From: Neckera pumila
Lineage: Eukaryota > Streptophyta > Bryopsida > Hypnales > Neckeraceae
Direction of reading: 5' to 3'
NCBI GenBank assembly: GCA_963969595.1
Contig: OZ018411.1
Location: forward strand, 24,550,545 to 24,614,544
DNA: 64,000 nucleotides
Shown here one piece after another: positions 25,863-37,297 of the stretch. How positions within the stretch are numbered: the stretch's first letter is position 1; every line of letters starts with the position of its first letter. Under the pieces are notes generated by a model. That model had not been told where the DNA came from and did not search any database. It saw only the letters and a list, made by a program, of their open reading frames with translations. Made by a program: the position numbers and the translations under genes.

Positions 25863-26830
25863 TAACCTCTAAAGGACCAACATGCAGTTTTTGGCTACAT
25901 AGAAATTCTGGGCAGGTACGTGTGATTGAAGAGTCCATATTTTTGGCCTAAATTTTAGTAGAAGGTAGAGACAAGGAATATCTTTCATATGTACTAAATT
26001 TTATGACATTTGGAAATGTGAGTCAAAAGTTGTGGCCCAATATGTTACTTTTTTTTGTAACTGGCAATCCAGGTAGACTAGAAAAAATCTTTTTTTTCAG
26101 AAACAAAATTTTGAAATTGATTTTCTAGAGTTTTATACATGTGAAAAGCTTTGAATCATCCATTTTGATCAATGAGTCAAAAGTTATGAAGAGTTTTTGT
26201 TTACGGGCAGTTATGGAACCTTTATTTTTATATGAACTTTGAAGTCCTTAATCTTACGCAATTTTCAATATTTAGAAAATAAATAAAAGATCATAGGATG
26301 TAGATTGTTTATTACTTGTACAAGATTGCAACCATTGGGATTGGTAGTTTTCAATTTTATGATTAAATTCTTGACAATTTAGTATTCTGAATCATTCTCT
26401 ACTACTCTACTTACAAATTTTTTTTGTATATGTTATACAATTCCAAATGATGTGAAAATTTTCAAGCATGTAGCCAACTTGTCTAGGAAAAATAATCCAA
26501 AGAAGCACCATCATTTTGGACAATTTTTCATAGAAAAGTTAGCTTGTGAAGTGCAGCTGCGTTGTTTTTTGCAGGGCTAAAGAAATGATTTCAGCAAATT
26601 TGAATGCTTACATCCTGCAATCCACGTGATGAAAATTTCTGAAATTTTTACCACATGTTCTCAACTCAGTGTACTACAAGATCCTACAATTGCACGTGTC
26701 AAAAAAAACATTTTTCCAAAACTTGGATACTTGTACTAAAAATGACAATTTTTGAGTGAACTTAAGAGTAGTTCTTTATAACGTTTTGTATGACTTCCCA
26801 AAATTGCCATAGCTAATTGAGGTATAAGAG
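25863..26830 (-). repeat. R1 dispersed repeat, copy 4
   Basis: It begins TTAACCTCTAAAGGACCAA, nearly identical to the start of the copy at 33892. Interior blocks at 26130-26560 match 34180-34600 in the same orientation, and 26590-26770 matches 35015-35160. The right end lacks a clean terminal word and is approximate. Confidence 0.55.
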
Positions 26831-28348
26831 ATTATCAACAAAATCAAGACGTGTCTTTTGGATTCATGTAACATATTTATATAAATTAGAATTTCAGTTT
26901 ACAAAAAAAATTGATCTTTTTCATAATTTTAGGAATTTATTGGTAAAAAAAAACTCGTAATACTAGTAAAATAAAATTCAAGATTCTTTAGTAAATGGAA
27001 TCAAAATTCTTTTTGGAACTTTGTGCAATGAGAATTTCATGAATCTTGAAAGTTTATTGAGTGAACTAATATGGACTAACACATAATTCCATATATTAAT
27101 GATTTTTATAATTTACTCCCAAAATCTCCAAAAAAATTGTGGAAATCTTGAAAAGTATACAAAGTATTTTTACATGATTTTTTATGATTTGGGGGTCAAT
27201 TTAGCATCTTTATCTACTTCAAAAATTTGTCATCTATGATACTAGTATAATATAATATGAAGTTGTCATAAATCAAACTTTTTTTAGTACAAAAAAATCA
27301 TTCTAAAAGGAGTTGTGCCCAACTTCTTTGTATATTTGACCTCCTTGTATTGCAAGGTGATTTAGGATAAACTAGACTCCAAATTTGCTTTTGAAATTTT
27401 GTATGCGGGCTCAAAGTCTATAGACCTCATTTTGCATTTTTGCAAGACTGAGAAAAAAGTTTTTTCTTCATTGCAAATATTATAATTAGTAGTCAAATGG
27501 ACTGAAATTTGTTCCACACATTTTCATAGATTACAACACTTTTGTATAGTTGAAGTTCCAGTAAAAGGTTTTAGTTTTTTAATTTTGAATATTTCAAACA
27601 GTGATTATCATTCATCATATTATAGATAGAATAAGAATCTTTTATGGTATTCCATATGTATTCCATATATCATATATGTATACAAATAGTTTGCTTTTGG
27701 TTTGAAGGGGTACGTGGACAAATTGAGTGTTTTATTTTTTATCTTTTTAATTCAAACAAGGGGATGGGAGGGACGGAGGGGGGGAGGGGAGCGTTTCTTT
27801 TAGGTGATAGTCTATGTTACCAACATGTGAAATTAATCTTTTTTTGAATTGGCATAGTTAAACACATTACAAAAAAGGGGCAATCTTAGGACCTAGGGTT
27901 TATTATAGGTGGTGCATCTTACAAGAGGACCACTGTATAGCACTCCATTCTTTGATTGAAGATGCCATAGAGGCAAAGAAAAAAAAATGGTTGGAGTTGA
28001 ATTATACATGAAGTATAAAGGTATATCTTGAGCTTTGAAGACCACAAAAGTGGTTTATATATGCTTCACATAGATAGAAGAATTTTTATATATTTCAATA
28101 TTATAGATCAAATGTTGTTTATACAATTAATAAAACAACTTCACTATGGCATTAAAAAATGGAATGACAAGTAAGAAGCAAATGTATAACACATTTTTTT
28201 TAATTTCCTATAATTTAATGTGGTTAAATTTTTATTCAAGAAAATTGAAACACAAGTTCAACTCATAATAATAACATTGGTCCAAAGAGCATCACAAAAT
28301 GAAGAGCCTTTTGGGAGTAGTCAAGTCCAATTCAAACTTCCTCACATA
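26831..28348. other. AT-rich spacer, no gene seen
   Basis: Includes a G-rich patch at 27760-27792. No exon or element boundary is recognised. Confidence 0.35.
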
Positions 28349-28768
28349 CATCTAAGGTAGAGTGACCCCTAACTGACCGGATAAGGAATTCCAACATGAT
28401 CTGGAGTAGTGAAGGCAAAACAAATATTTTTAAGAGGTACATCAATAGAAATGACAAGGATTGCAAAAAATTTGGTAATTTTATCACTGGAAGTGAAATT
28501 ACTATAAATTTTGGGAGACAAAAAGTGCTCCAGACCTTGCTTTAGACCCATGGCCAACATCTAGACTCTTCCAATTTTGATCATTCAAGAATTTTTTCCT
28601 AATCATTGTTTCCTACTTCTTTTTTCACAACTTGGGACATGTGTCATGTATTTATTGATTCCAACTTTGAAAAGGAATATAAAACCCCATTCTAAGTTTA
28701 GTCAACAACACGTGCACCTATAGGTCGGGAATGGGTCATTGGTCAGGAACGGGTGGTTTACCTTAATG
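28349..28768 (-). mobile_element. 0.4-kb MITE (CATCTAAGGTAGAG ends), copy 1
   Basis: It starts CATCTAAGGTAGAG and ends with the inverted form GGTTTACCTTAATG. The subterminal GACCAATGACCCATTCC/GGGTCATTGGTC is also mirrored at the inner side. The whole unit is repeated in opposite orientation at 30030-30435 with high similarity. A 63-codon minus-strand frame inside (28560-28369) has a partner in the other copy; no known domain is seen in it. Confidence 0.75.
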
Positions 28769-29763
28769 TCCATGCAAAGTCTCCTCCCTTTCTATCCAAA
28801 TCCAATAAAGACCAATTTTTTTCATTGTTTGAAATTTTAAAAATTGAACGCTTTGAATTTTCAAAATCAATTAAATTTAAAAGTTTATAAACTTAGACTT
28901 TAAAGCTTTATAGTTTGCATATTTATAAATTAGGAAAGTTGTTGTTGTCAGTTATATTATGTTTTAACTTTTAAGCTAATTTGATTGAAATACATTTTCC
29001 AATAAATTTATTATTATTTTTCTAAACTACTAATGAATCAAATAATTTCTTGGGAAATGAACCAATTCAGCTATTTTTTTAATTTTATTACAGCGTTCTA
29101 GTTTCTACATTGAGCAATACAGTTTTCTCCAGAAAAACGTAACCTCTTGATGTGGTAACAATACATTAGTGAAATGCAGAATTCTATTCATTTTCAAAAA
29201 AAGATCTTATGAAAATTCGCATATACAAAGTGTTAAGTTAACCCACAAAAGTTCATTTTGGGTCATAAAGAGTCAATCACTATAAGATTAGATTTCAAAA
29301 TCTTTATAACACATGCAGCACAAAGCTTGCTCAAAGGCCAATAAATGATGAGCTTCTCTTCAAGGCAATGGGCAACTTCAAATCTACTACGTATTCAAGA
29401 ATTTTGACAAACTTTCCATTGCAAGAATCATACATTCAAATTGTAATTTGGAATCCAAAACTTAGCATGATAGATGCACCTCTTAGAGACGCAAAGAATG
29501 ATATTTAGAAATTGTTTGACAAGTTGTTGTGAAGGTTTTATGAAAATCAAGCCCTTTGGGTTGGATTTGTCCTTTAAGAGTTAACAAACTTTTTTAAATC
29601 AACATTTATTGTTCATTGTTTTGTAAATCATAATTTTTATGCGCTAAAATTGAAATGAAGAGTTCATTCTTTATAAGCTTGTATTAAAATTAATCATTCT
29701 ATTTTGTAAAATTTAAACTAATCAATGTTAACTATTTGAGGCTATATATAGTCTTGACAATTA
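28769..29763. other. AT-rich spacer between repeat copies
   Basis: No gene seen. It carries an R1-like end word CCTTTAAGAGTTAA near 29571. Confidence 0.35.
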
Positions 29764-30861
29764 CTCCCTCCATCCCAAAATGATCTTCTTCTTGGCCTTC
29801 ATTCTACATTCCAAAATGATCTTCCCAATGTGATGTGGAAGAATAGCCTACACTTTCTCAGAAAGTCAAGAGCAGTGAGATGTTTGTATAATGATAAATT
29901 TGAGAGAATTTTCTTGTAGCCACTAATGAGTCATTGAATTTCCGTTTAGCTATTAAATTTAGATGCAGCTATAGCAAATAGGCACTGTAGCTGACTTGGG
30001 ATCAATACTTCGGAGAATCCAAATTGCTCCATCTAAGGTAGAGCCACCCATTCTCGACCAATGACCCATTCCTGACCTATAGATGCACGTATTTTTTACC
30101 AAGCTTAGAATGTTTTTTTTTCCTTTTCAAGGTTGGAACTAATAAATACATGACACATGTCCCAAGTTGTGAGAAAGAAAGTAGAAAATAATGAGTAGGA
30201 AAAAAGTTATTGAAAGATTGGAATTGTAAGAGTCTAGAGGTTGGCCATGGGTCTAGAGTACTTTTTGCCACCCAAAATTCATAGTAATTTTAGTTCAAGC
30301 AATAAAATTACCAATTTCTTTGCAATCCTTGTCATTTCTATTGATGTACCTCTGAAAAATATTTGTTTTGCCTTCACTACTCCAAATCATGTTCAAATTC
30401 CTTATTTGGTTGGTTATGGATGGCTCTACCTTATGCTTAAAGCCTAAGATTTGTTATTGTTGACATTTTAACAATTGTGCCATACCTAGTCTGCATTAAT
30501 ATATTGTATAATGGTTTTTTCTTTTCAACTTCTTGCATTAAAGGCGAAAGACAAAATGACACAATAGGGACAAGCTAGAATGACATACACGCGGGAAGAC
30601 AAAAAGAAGCAACAAGCAACGCGGGAATTCACAAAATGATTGGCTAGCAGTGCTCCTCTAAAAGTCTAAAATGGCCAAAAAATCCGACTCTTTACTATTG
30701 CATAACTACATTTTCATAACTAATCCAAAATTGAAATATCTAGGAGGATAGGAGTGCATCAAATTCTACTTACAGCTCAAAAAGAAATTAAAAACTGCTA
30801 TTTTAAAGCTTAATCTGGACCATTTTGTCTAACAAAAAGATTATTTTGGGACGGAAGGAGT
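29764..30861. mobile_element. Stowaway-like element, copy 2, with nested MITE
   Basis: The left end CTCCCTCCATCCCAAAATGA and the right end TTATTTTGGGACGGAAGGAG form the Stowaway-type inverted repeat. Both are bordered by TA (TTA before, TA at 30862-30863 after), which fits the TA target duplication of Tc1/mariner MITEs. The 406-base MITE at 30030-30435 lies inside, which explains much of its 1.1-kb length. It is non-coding. Confidence 0.8.
30030..30435 (+). mobile_element. 0.4-kb MITE (CATCTAAGGTAGAG ends), copy 2
   Basis: It starts CATCTAAGGTAGAGCCACCC and ends with the mirrored GGCTCTACCTTATG. It is an inverted copy of 28349-28768. It is nested in the Stowaway-like element 29764-30861, so it is the younger of the two. 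Confidence 0.75.
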
Positions 30862-30997
30862 AGAATATTTATCTTCAAAGGAGCTTGAAGTTGTTAAAAT
30901 TCCCAAAATATAAAGATGTTTTATATAATGCAATTCAAAGGAATAATTTCAAACTTATAAAAGTTGAAAATAATTTTTCACAAATCATATTTATCCA

Positions 30998-31274
30998 CAT
31001 TAGGAAAAATTTCAGCCCTCCAAAAGGCCGCTAAGGAATTGATTTACGAATCCCCTTTGGTGCAATTTCATAATGAATCAAAAAATAATTTTTATTAAAA
31101 GAATATCAAAAAAATATTAAAAAAATAAAAATCTGATATGGCACTAGTAGTGCCACATCAGCACCCCAAATTTTAAATATTAAAAAGTAATTTTTTATTT
31201 TGGTGTTTTTCCATATTTGCACCGGGCGGGTGCGAAACTCGCGGCCTTCTGAAGGGCTGAAATTTTTCCTAATG
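30998..31274. mobile_element. MITE of the CATTAG group (type A, copy 1)
   Basis: Inverted ends of about 30 bases: CATTAGGAAAAATTTCAGCC at the left, mirrored at the right, then CCT..A.AAGGCCGC on both sides. The centre holds the near-perfect palindrome CTGATATGGCACTAGTAGTG followed by CCACATCAG (31133-31161). A second member with the same ends and the same central palindrome is inside the chromovirus at 51653-52116. Confidence 0.85.
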
Positions 31275-33891
31275 ATTACATCTACCATTGCATTAACTAA
31301 TATTTATAGATAAAATTTGAAGTAAAAAAGCTAAAATTCCTTCTAAAGTTATTGCAAATTTAGAATCAACGATAACATTGTTATAGATTTAGAATATAAG
31401 AATCAAAATATAGTATTTTTGAAGATCGTTTTTAAGTTTTTCATTGAAGAAGTATATCAAGGTCTAATTTTTGGAGGTGAACAATAATATCTATGTTCAT
31501 AAATTCATACTAGATTTTTTTTAAAACCAATACAAGAATCTTAGAAAAATTGAATGAATGAAAATGAACATGTCTATTGGATATACTGGTGCTTAAAAAG
31601 ATGAGAACAATTCAAAGTAGGCTGTTTAATAAGTGATCTCCAATCACCTCCTTAATTATTGTTGGGTGCTATTTTAGATAGCATAAATTCAATATCTTCA
31701 AAGTCATTTTTTTATATAGAGAAACGATTATAGGAAATTGGTAATAAATATGATTGAATGGACAATGAATTACCTAATAAAATTTAATGTTGATAGATTC
31801 TTACTCTTGTATAATATACTCTATTATAAATATAATTCAAGTAAGGGAATAAATTAAATTATTCTATTGAAAGAATCATTATTATATAAATTTTTAGTAC
31901 TCGAAAGTCATATACATATGACAAAATCTTTATTATATACCATATTATCACTTTGTAATTTTTGTCTATATACTAATATTCAATTATTGAAAATAATAAA
32001 TTGATATTTGGTAATTTCAAAATTATTTATTTGGCAAAATTTATGAATTTTTCTCCACCTTTGAGCATATGGATAATTTCCAAAAACCATATTTTAAACT
32101 TTTTTTTAATGATCTAGGGCAAAAAGACATCGAGGTTTTGTTAAAACCCAATGTCATGCATTAAGGCTTGGTGCTAAGTATACAACTGAAGTGTCTATGT
32201 GCTATAAACTATTTTGTTGGCTCTCGATCAAACAAATAGAGTCATTGCATTTAAAAAATTTATATTACAATGAACGTGAAGAAGTTTGAGTAGGATCTTA
32301 TGTGAAAAGCAAGCTAGTGCTATTAGAAAAATGCCTTATGAATTACATGTCAATATTCATTCAAGAATCACATCATTTTTTTACTAACTACCTATGTAGT
32401 AGGTAACATTGTTTCATGAACTTATGTGCCAACTTTCTTCAAACTACAATAGCTTTTTTGGATGCAAAGAAATGACCACTTTGCTACGAAAGAAAAATGC
32501 ATCACAATTGCAATATGACATTGATTGATATAGATGGCATAGATTTTTTTGGAATTCTCTAAGTGAAACTCAACCCAAGGCACTTGTTTTTTTAAAGAAG
32601 TACAAGGATAGCTTTCCAATAATCAACTACAAAGTGTAGTTTTGATGAATTTAAGAAATTATTGTGGTAAATGCACATTGAACTTAGAATATCTAGAGGC
32701 TAATTTGGGGGAGACCAAGGCTATCTAAGCCTTGTGACCACTCCTCCAAACTCTTAAAAGTCTCCCAATGCTCAAAATTGAGAAATTTACATCAACAAGG
32801 GTGCTCATCAACAAGGGTGCTCATCACAATACAATATGCATTCATAATATAGGGATTTCATTGTTAGCAAATGAGATAAATTAAAAAAAATTAGTACAAA
32901 TCTCTAGAATAAAAAGGATTTTATTTTGATATATTCTTGTTACTTTATCATTTTTATTCTTAGCTTTGATGGCTAAAAATTCAGATTAGTTTTTAAGGTT
33001 TAAAAGAAATCACTTTTTAGTTTTTAAACATGCATAGTATACAAATTATGAATCGAGAATTGTGCCTTGAATTTTTCAATGGTCATGACTTAGGTGTGGC
33101 TATTTTTAAATAAGGTTCAAATGATACGGAGTAATTTTTAGTCAAACTCAGGTAGCTGAGTCATGTCTAAAAGGAAAGATAAATACATGACTATCTGAGC
33201 TACCTTGGCCCTCAGTATTTGAACTGTAAGCTTACTGCAACTGAAATCTTTCATTTGTGGAGAAACAACGTTGAAAAAATAATACTGTCAGGTTGAGCTT
33301 AACCCTTAAATTTTTTGGCCATTTTGAAGGTGTTTTAGATCTTCAGTTTGTAAGTTACAAAGGGTTGAAGCTCAAAGTATGATGAGTCATTTTTAGGCAA
33401 AATTAACCATAGGATCTTGTAGGCATCCAAGTCCTTATCATCTATACAAAGTTTGGTTTCATTTCAAGTCATAAATGGAAAGATAATAACGTAATTGTGA
33501 AGGATATGACAAGGAAATCAATGTTTTGGAGTAGTCAAAATTATGCATTGACTAGCTCTTTTGGACACATAAGATTTTTAAAAGTTGTCATCCTACGCTC
33601 TTTCTTAAAGTAGCCAAGTTCCACATGCATGAAAACAAGTTTTCTTATATTTAAAACCAAAAATGAGAGAAATGGTTTTGCAATGGTGACCACTTCATTG
33701 TTAAAATTTCAAAAATTATGAGAGAAATAGAAGATTTGTCACTAATCTAGAGATAGAATTCAAGATCAAATATGGTAGAATGAAGGAAACATAAGAAAAG
33801 ACATACAATAGGATTTTGTTTTGAAAAACGGCTCAAATCTGAGTGCAAAAAGTATATTCCTATGGCTATTTGTGCCCACAAACCAGCAGAG
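31275..33891. other. AT-rich spacer, no gene seen
   Basis: Only short frames of biased composition. An R1-like terminal word (CTTAACCCTTAAA) occurs at 33299 without a definable partner. Confidence 0.35.
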
Positions 33892-35198
33892 TTAACCCCT
33901 AAAGGACCAAATGGCATTTTTTGGGCAACATAGCGATTTTGGGCAACTCACTATGAACGGAAATTTTATTTCATTTCTTTGAAAATTTCACACAACATAT
34001 GCCTGAGGAATAGCTTTAAGCCCAACAATTTTCAAAACTTTTGACTACATGGTTAAAAAGTTATTGGATGATAAGTCATTGTCAATGGTCGGCGGGCAGC
34101 TCAAAAAATTCTGAAAAATCACTTTAAAAAAAAAAAAAAAAAAAAAAAAATTGGTTTTCTAGATTTATATATACATGTAAAGCTTTGAAATATTCCATTT
34201 TGATTTATGAGATGAAAATTATGAGGTGTTGTAGTTTGCGGCTAGTTATGGATTCTCTATTATAAAATAAACTTTGAAGTCCTTTATTTAACTCAAATTT
34301 TAATATTTTTTGGAAAAAATTTAAAAATGGGATGTATATTGTTTATTACAACATTATAACCATTGGGATTGACATTTTTCAATTCCATAATTAAATTCTT
34401 AACCATCTAGTGTTTTGAATCATTTTCTACTTCTTTCTACAACCTATTTTTTTCCTACATATTGTACAATTCCAAATGATCTGGAAATTTTCATGCATAT
34501 AGCCAACTTTCTTTGAAGACTGATCCAAAGAGTAACCACCATTTTGGACATTTTTCATTTAAATGTGACCTTGTGAAGTGCAGTTGCCCGTTTTTTTGCA
34601 AGGACAAAAAAAACATTTTTGTCAATTCAAACGCTATTAGAGTAAACTTGCCATTCACCGCACACATTCAATAACCAAACAACAATAGTTGCCAATTACC
34701 GCACACCAACCGCACGCCAACTGCACAATGCAACTACCAATTCACTTGGGACGGAAGCATAATTTTGTGTCACCACCCAATGACCGCACACCGTGCGGTC
34801 ATCGGGTGCAAGTTATTTTTAAAGAGATACCACCTTATCACCTTTTAATTGCAATAAAATTTGTAAGAAGAAATCTTTTTGTATTTTGTTTGTTGATGGT
34901 GAATCTAATCATGACATTTAATAATCACACCAAATTTCAAAACATGTAAATCTCTATATTATATGGAGAAGGATTTGAATTTTGTCCGTGCGGTGATTGG
35001 CAAGTTTACTATATCTTGCAATCTACAGAGTGGAAAATTCTGAAATTTTTTCTACACATTCTCAAACAAGCTTACCACAAAATCTTATGGTTATATGTGT
35101 CTAAAAATGTTTTTTTTCTAAAATTTGGCACTTGTACTAGAAATGGCAGTTTTAGAGCGTTTTTGGTGAAAACATAGTCTCTGACCTTTAGGGGTTAA
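33892..35198 (-). repeat. R1 dispersed repeat, copy 5 (best preserved ends, nested MITE)
   Basis: It is bounded by TTAACCCCTAAAGGACCAAA at the left and CTGACCTTTAGGGGTTAA at the right, a 14-base inverted terminal match. The interior is the reverse complement of the copy at 7732-8904. The continuity of R1 is broken only by a MITE at 34641-35010. It is non-coding and AT-rich, with an A-run at 34125-34150. Confidence 0.65.
34641..35010. mobile_element. MITE with AGTAAACTTGCC ends
   Basis: AGTAAACTTGCCATTCACCG at the left and CGGTGATTGGCAAGTTTACT at the right are inverted copies. Several CCGCAC words and a perfect small palindrome ACCGCACACCGTGCGGT lie inside. It interrupts an R1 copy at a point that is continuous in the other copies (compare 12265-12290), so the insertion is directly seen. 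Confidence 0.85.
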
Positions 35199-35389
35199 AA
35201 AAGGGAGAGGGTAGTGCCGCTCTAAGTCTAATCTACTATTGGACAACTCATTGAAAGGGTCATGAACAGTCTATGCGAGGAACCCATTAGAATTCCAAGC
35301 ATCATCATTACTCTTCCACCTCTCTTCCATCCCAAAGGTATGGCCTGGCCTTGCTAATACTGGGTGGTACAACTTCGACCTTGCCCGCC

Positions 35390-35397
35390 TATAAATA
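35390..35397 (+). promoter_or_regulatory. TATAAATA motif (candidate TATA box)
   Basis: TATAAATA lies in a locally GC-richer context at the edge of the genic segment. It would be about 1.6 kb upstream of the MADS reading frame, so it could serve that gene only with a long or spliced leader. No other gene follows it closely. Confidence 0.2.
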
Positions 35398-35398
35398 C

Positions 35399-36895
35399 AT
35401 GCCTCCACCTCACTCCCAAAGTTTCCTAAAGCGTTGACTCTATGTTAGGGCCCTAGATCACCCATGCTTTGGAAACTTTTATAAATCAAAAGTGACTCTT
35501 TTTCTAAATCTAAAAACACCACTAGATAGCTAACTTGATTCTCTTGAAAATGAGCCCAACTTCAAGTGACTCTTTACATTCCTAAGTTCAAAAATGGCCA
35601 TTCTAAAAATGGATCGACCTGTTTTGGGTCGCTGAAAAATTTAAGGGTTAAGATAACTTGGAGATATTATTTTAATATATGAATGGTCATTTCAGTCAAT
35701 GATGACGTTCGTACTATACTACAGTGGTGGAATTTTTTATTGCACAGCACTGGCTTGCACATTTCAGAACATCTGGGGATTCGTTTCGATCAACGGTACA
35801 GGATTAGCATAGCCACGTTTAGAATTTCCTTAGCTTCATGTGCCCAGTTTTCTTTGGTGATTGATAATTATAAAAATCCTTGACGGATTCTACATTGATG
35901 TGATAGTTTACTACTGTACAGTACAGTGAAAACGAACGTGTACTTCCAATCGATTACCGTATTCTGGGATGTTAAGTTATTGCCAGATAAGGATGGCATG
36001 CTTTGTTTTACAGTACAGTATTGCAATGGTTGCAGCCCCATTTTCTAACTTAAATTGTATTATTGTTTTTCCCTTGTGTTTCTGTGTGTGTATACCGTAG
36101 ATTAAAGGCAACAGAGGACAATGGTTTCATGATTCATTTGATAATACTTTTACTAAAGTTGGACGCCATGGAGGTCTAGCTTGAGCTCACTAAGACTTAG
36201 CTTAAGCTCTTTGAGAGCTAGAACTGTGTCCAGAAGAAACCTAACGTAATCTCCCTTTTCTTTCTTTCTCAAGAACACTAAATCCAAGTGTGCCTCACTT
36301 CTGTGCAGAACTGAGATGATGAAGTTACGCAGTGCTGGATCAAACGGTGTAGCCTGTCCGATGCGGACGGACGGCAGAGCCTTTCCTTCCATGCACTCCG
36401 ATCAAGTACGTAGAATTATACCGCGGTACGCGGAGCAGTGCGCGCAGTAATAATAAGGAGTTCCAGTTTTAGTTCGAGCGCAAAGTGAAGTGGGACCTGT
36501 GGAGTGGCGGGTGGGTTTCAGGCAATCACAGCTAGAGCTGGTCTGCTGGGCAAGCTTGGAGTTTATTCCTATTCATGGCAGCGATGTCTGAGTCGGGAAA
36601 AAAAAGTTGGTGGAGGACCATAATGGCCCGGCTGTCGGCAGCTAATGCACCTGTCGGCTCGCCACCACTGGATCCGGAGAGCCGGAACGGGCCGGATGGA
36701 TTCCCTGCCAACTCTACGGCCATGGGCCACCGCTATAACAGCCTGCCTGCTCCAGTTTGGCACGGCTAGCCAAGCTAGCTTGCTGGATCGGAAGCTAGAT
36801 CCGCCGGGGCAGGCCTGTGCCGTATCAAACGCTTCTGGCCTGGGCTGGGCTCTGTCTTTTCTGATCTACTAGCTTGGTTTGTTGCGCCCGCAATC
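35399..36895. other. Upstream region of the MADS gene
   Basis: GC content rises steadily toward the gene. No coding exon is recognised; short frames on both strands lack domains. It probably holds the promoter and possibly an upstream non-coding exon. Confidence 0.35.
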
Positions 36896-36945
36896 GATCT
36901 CTCTGTCTCTCTCCCCCCCCCCTCTGTTCTCTCTGTCTTTCTGAA
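36896..36945 (+). promoter_or_regulatory. CT-rich stretch upstream of the MADS frame
   Basis: A near-continuous pyrimidine tract (CTCTCTGTCTCTCTC, then a C run, then more CTCTGTCTTTCTG) lies 60-110 bases before the first in-frame ATG. Such tracts are typical of plant 5' leaders and core promoters and can be GAGA/BPC-binding sites. The role here is inferred. Confidence 0.45.
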
Positions 36946-37006
36946 TGGGAGCTTCTCCCCAGAGGTAGCGAAGCAGCTAGAGAGGTTTGAAAGTGGGCTA
37001 TGGACA

Positions 37007-37297
37007 ATGACTACCACAGTGACGGGAGTGCCGTGTTGCAAGCAGTGGCCGAGGGGAGTGGTACCGTTAGAAGAGACGACGACGACGTCGTCCGGGGAGA
37101 CGACGACCAATCTCGGCGGGGCCGGCGATTGGGGGGTGCCCACGACGTGTTTGTCGCTGCGGGTGAGTGGAGGAGGGGACGGGGATTTGCTGCAAGGGTC
37201 GCACTACAGCACCGAGTCCTCGTCTCAGCAACAGCAGCAGGGGCGGCAGGAGCAGCACGAGCACCAGCACCAGAAGCAGGTGCAGCAGCGTCGGGTG
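37007..37297 (+). other. Possible N-terminal extension (97 codons) or 5' leader of the MADS gene
   Basis: This segment is in frame with the MADS domain and has no stop back to 36776-36778. It would encode a Thr/Gly-rich part followed by a Gln/His-rich part ([20 protein letters not shown] near residues 71-90) just before the MADS methionine. Other frames are also open here because the DNA is GC-rich, so openness is weak evidence. N-terminal extensions before a MADS domain are known in the AGAMOUS clade but are usually shorter. Translation could begin at 37298 instead. Confidence 0.45.

Noticed and set aside
36153..36392. 79-codon minus-strand frame upstream of the MADS gene with a helix-like, Leu-rich end
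   Set aside because: Short, with no recognised family and no supporting neighbour. Its location in a promoter-like region makes chance more likely.
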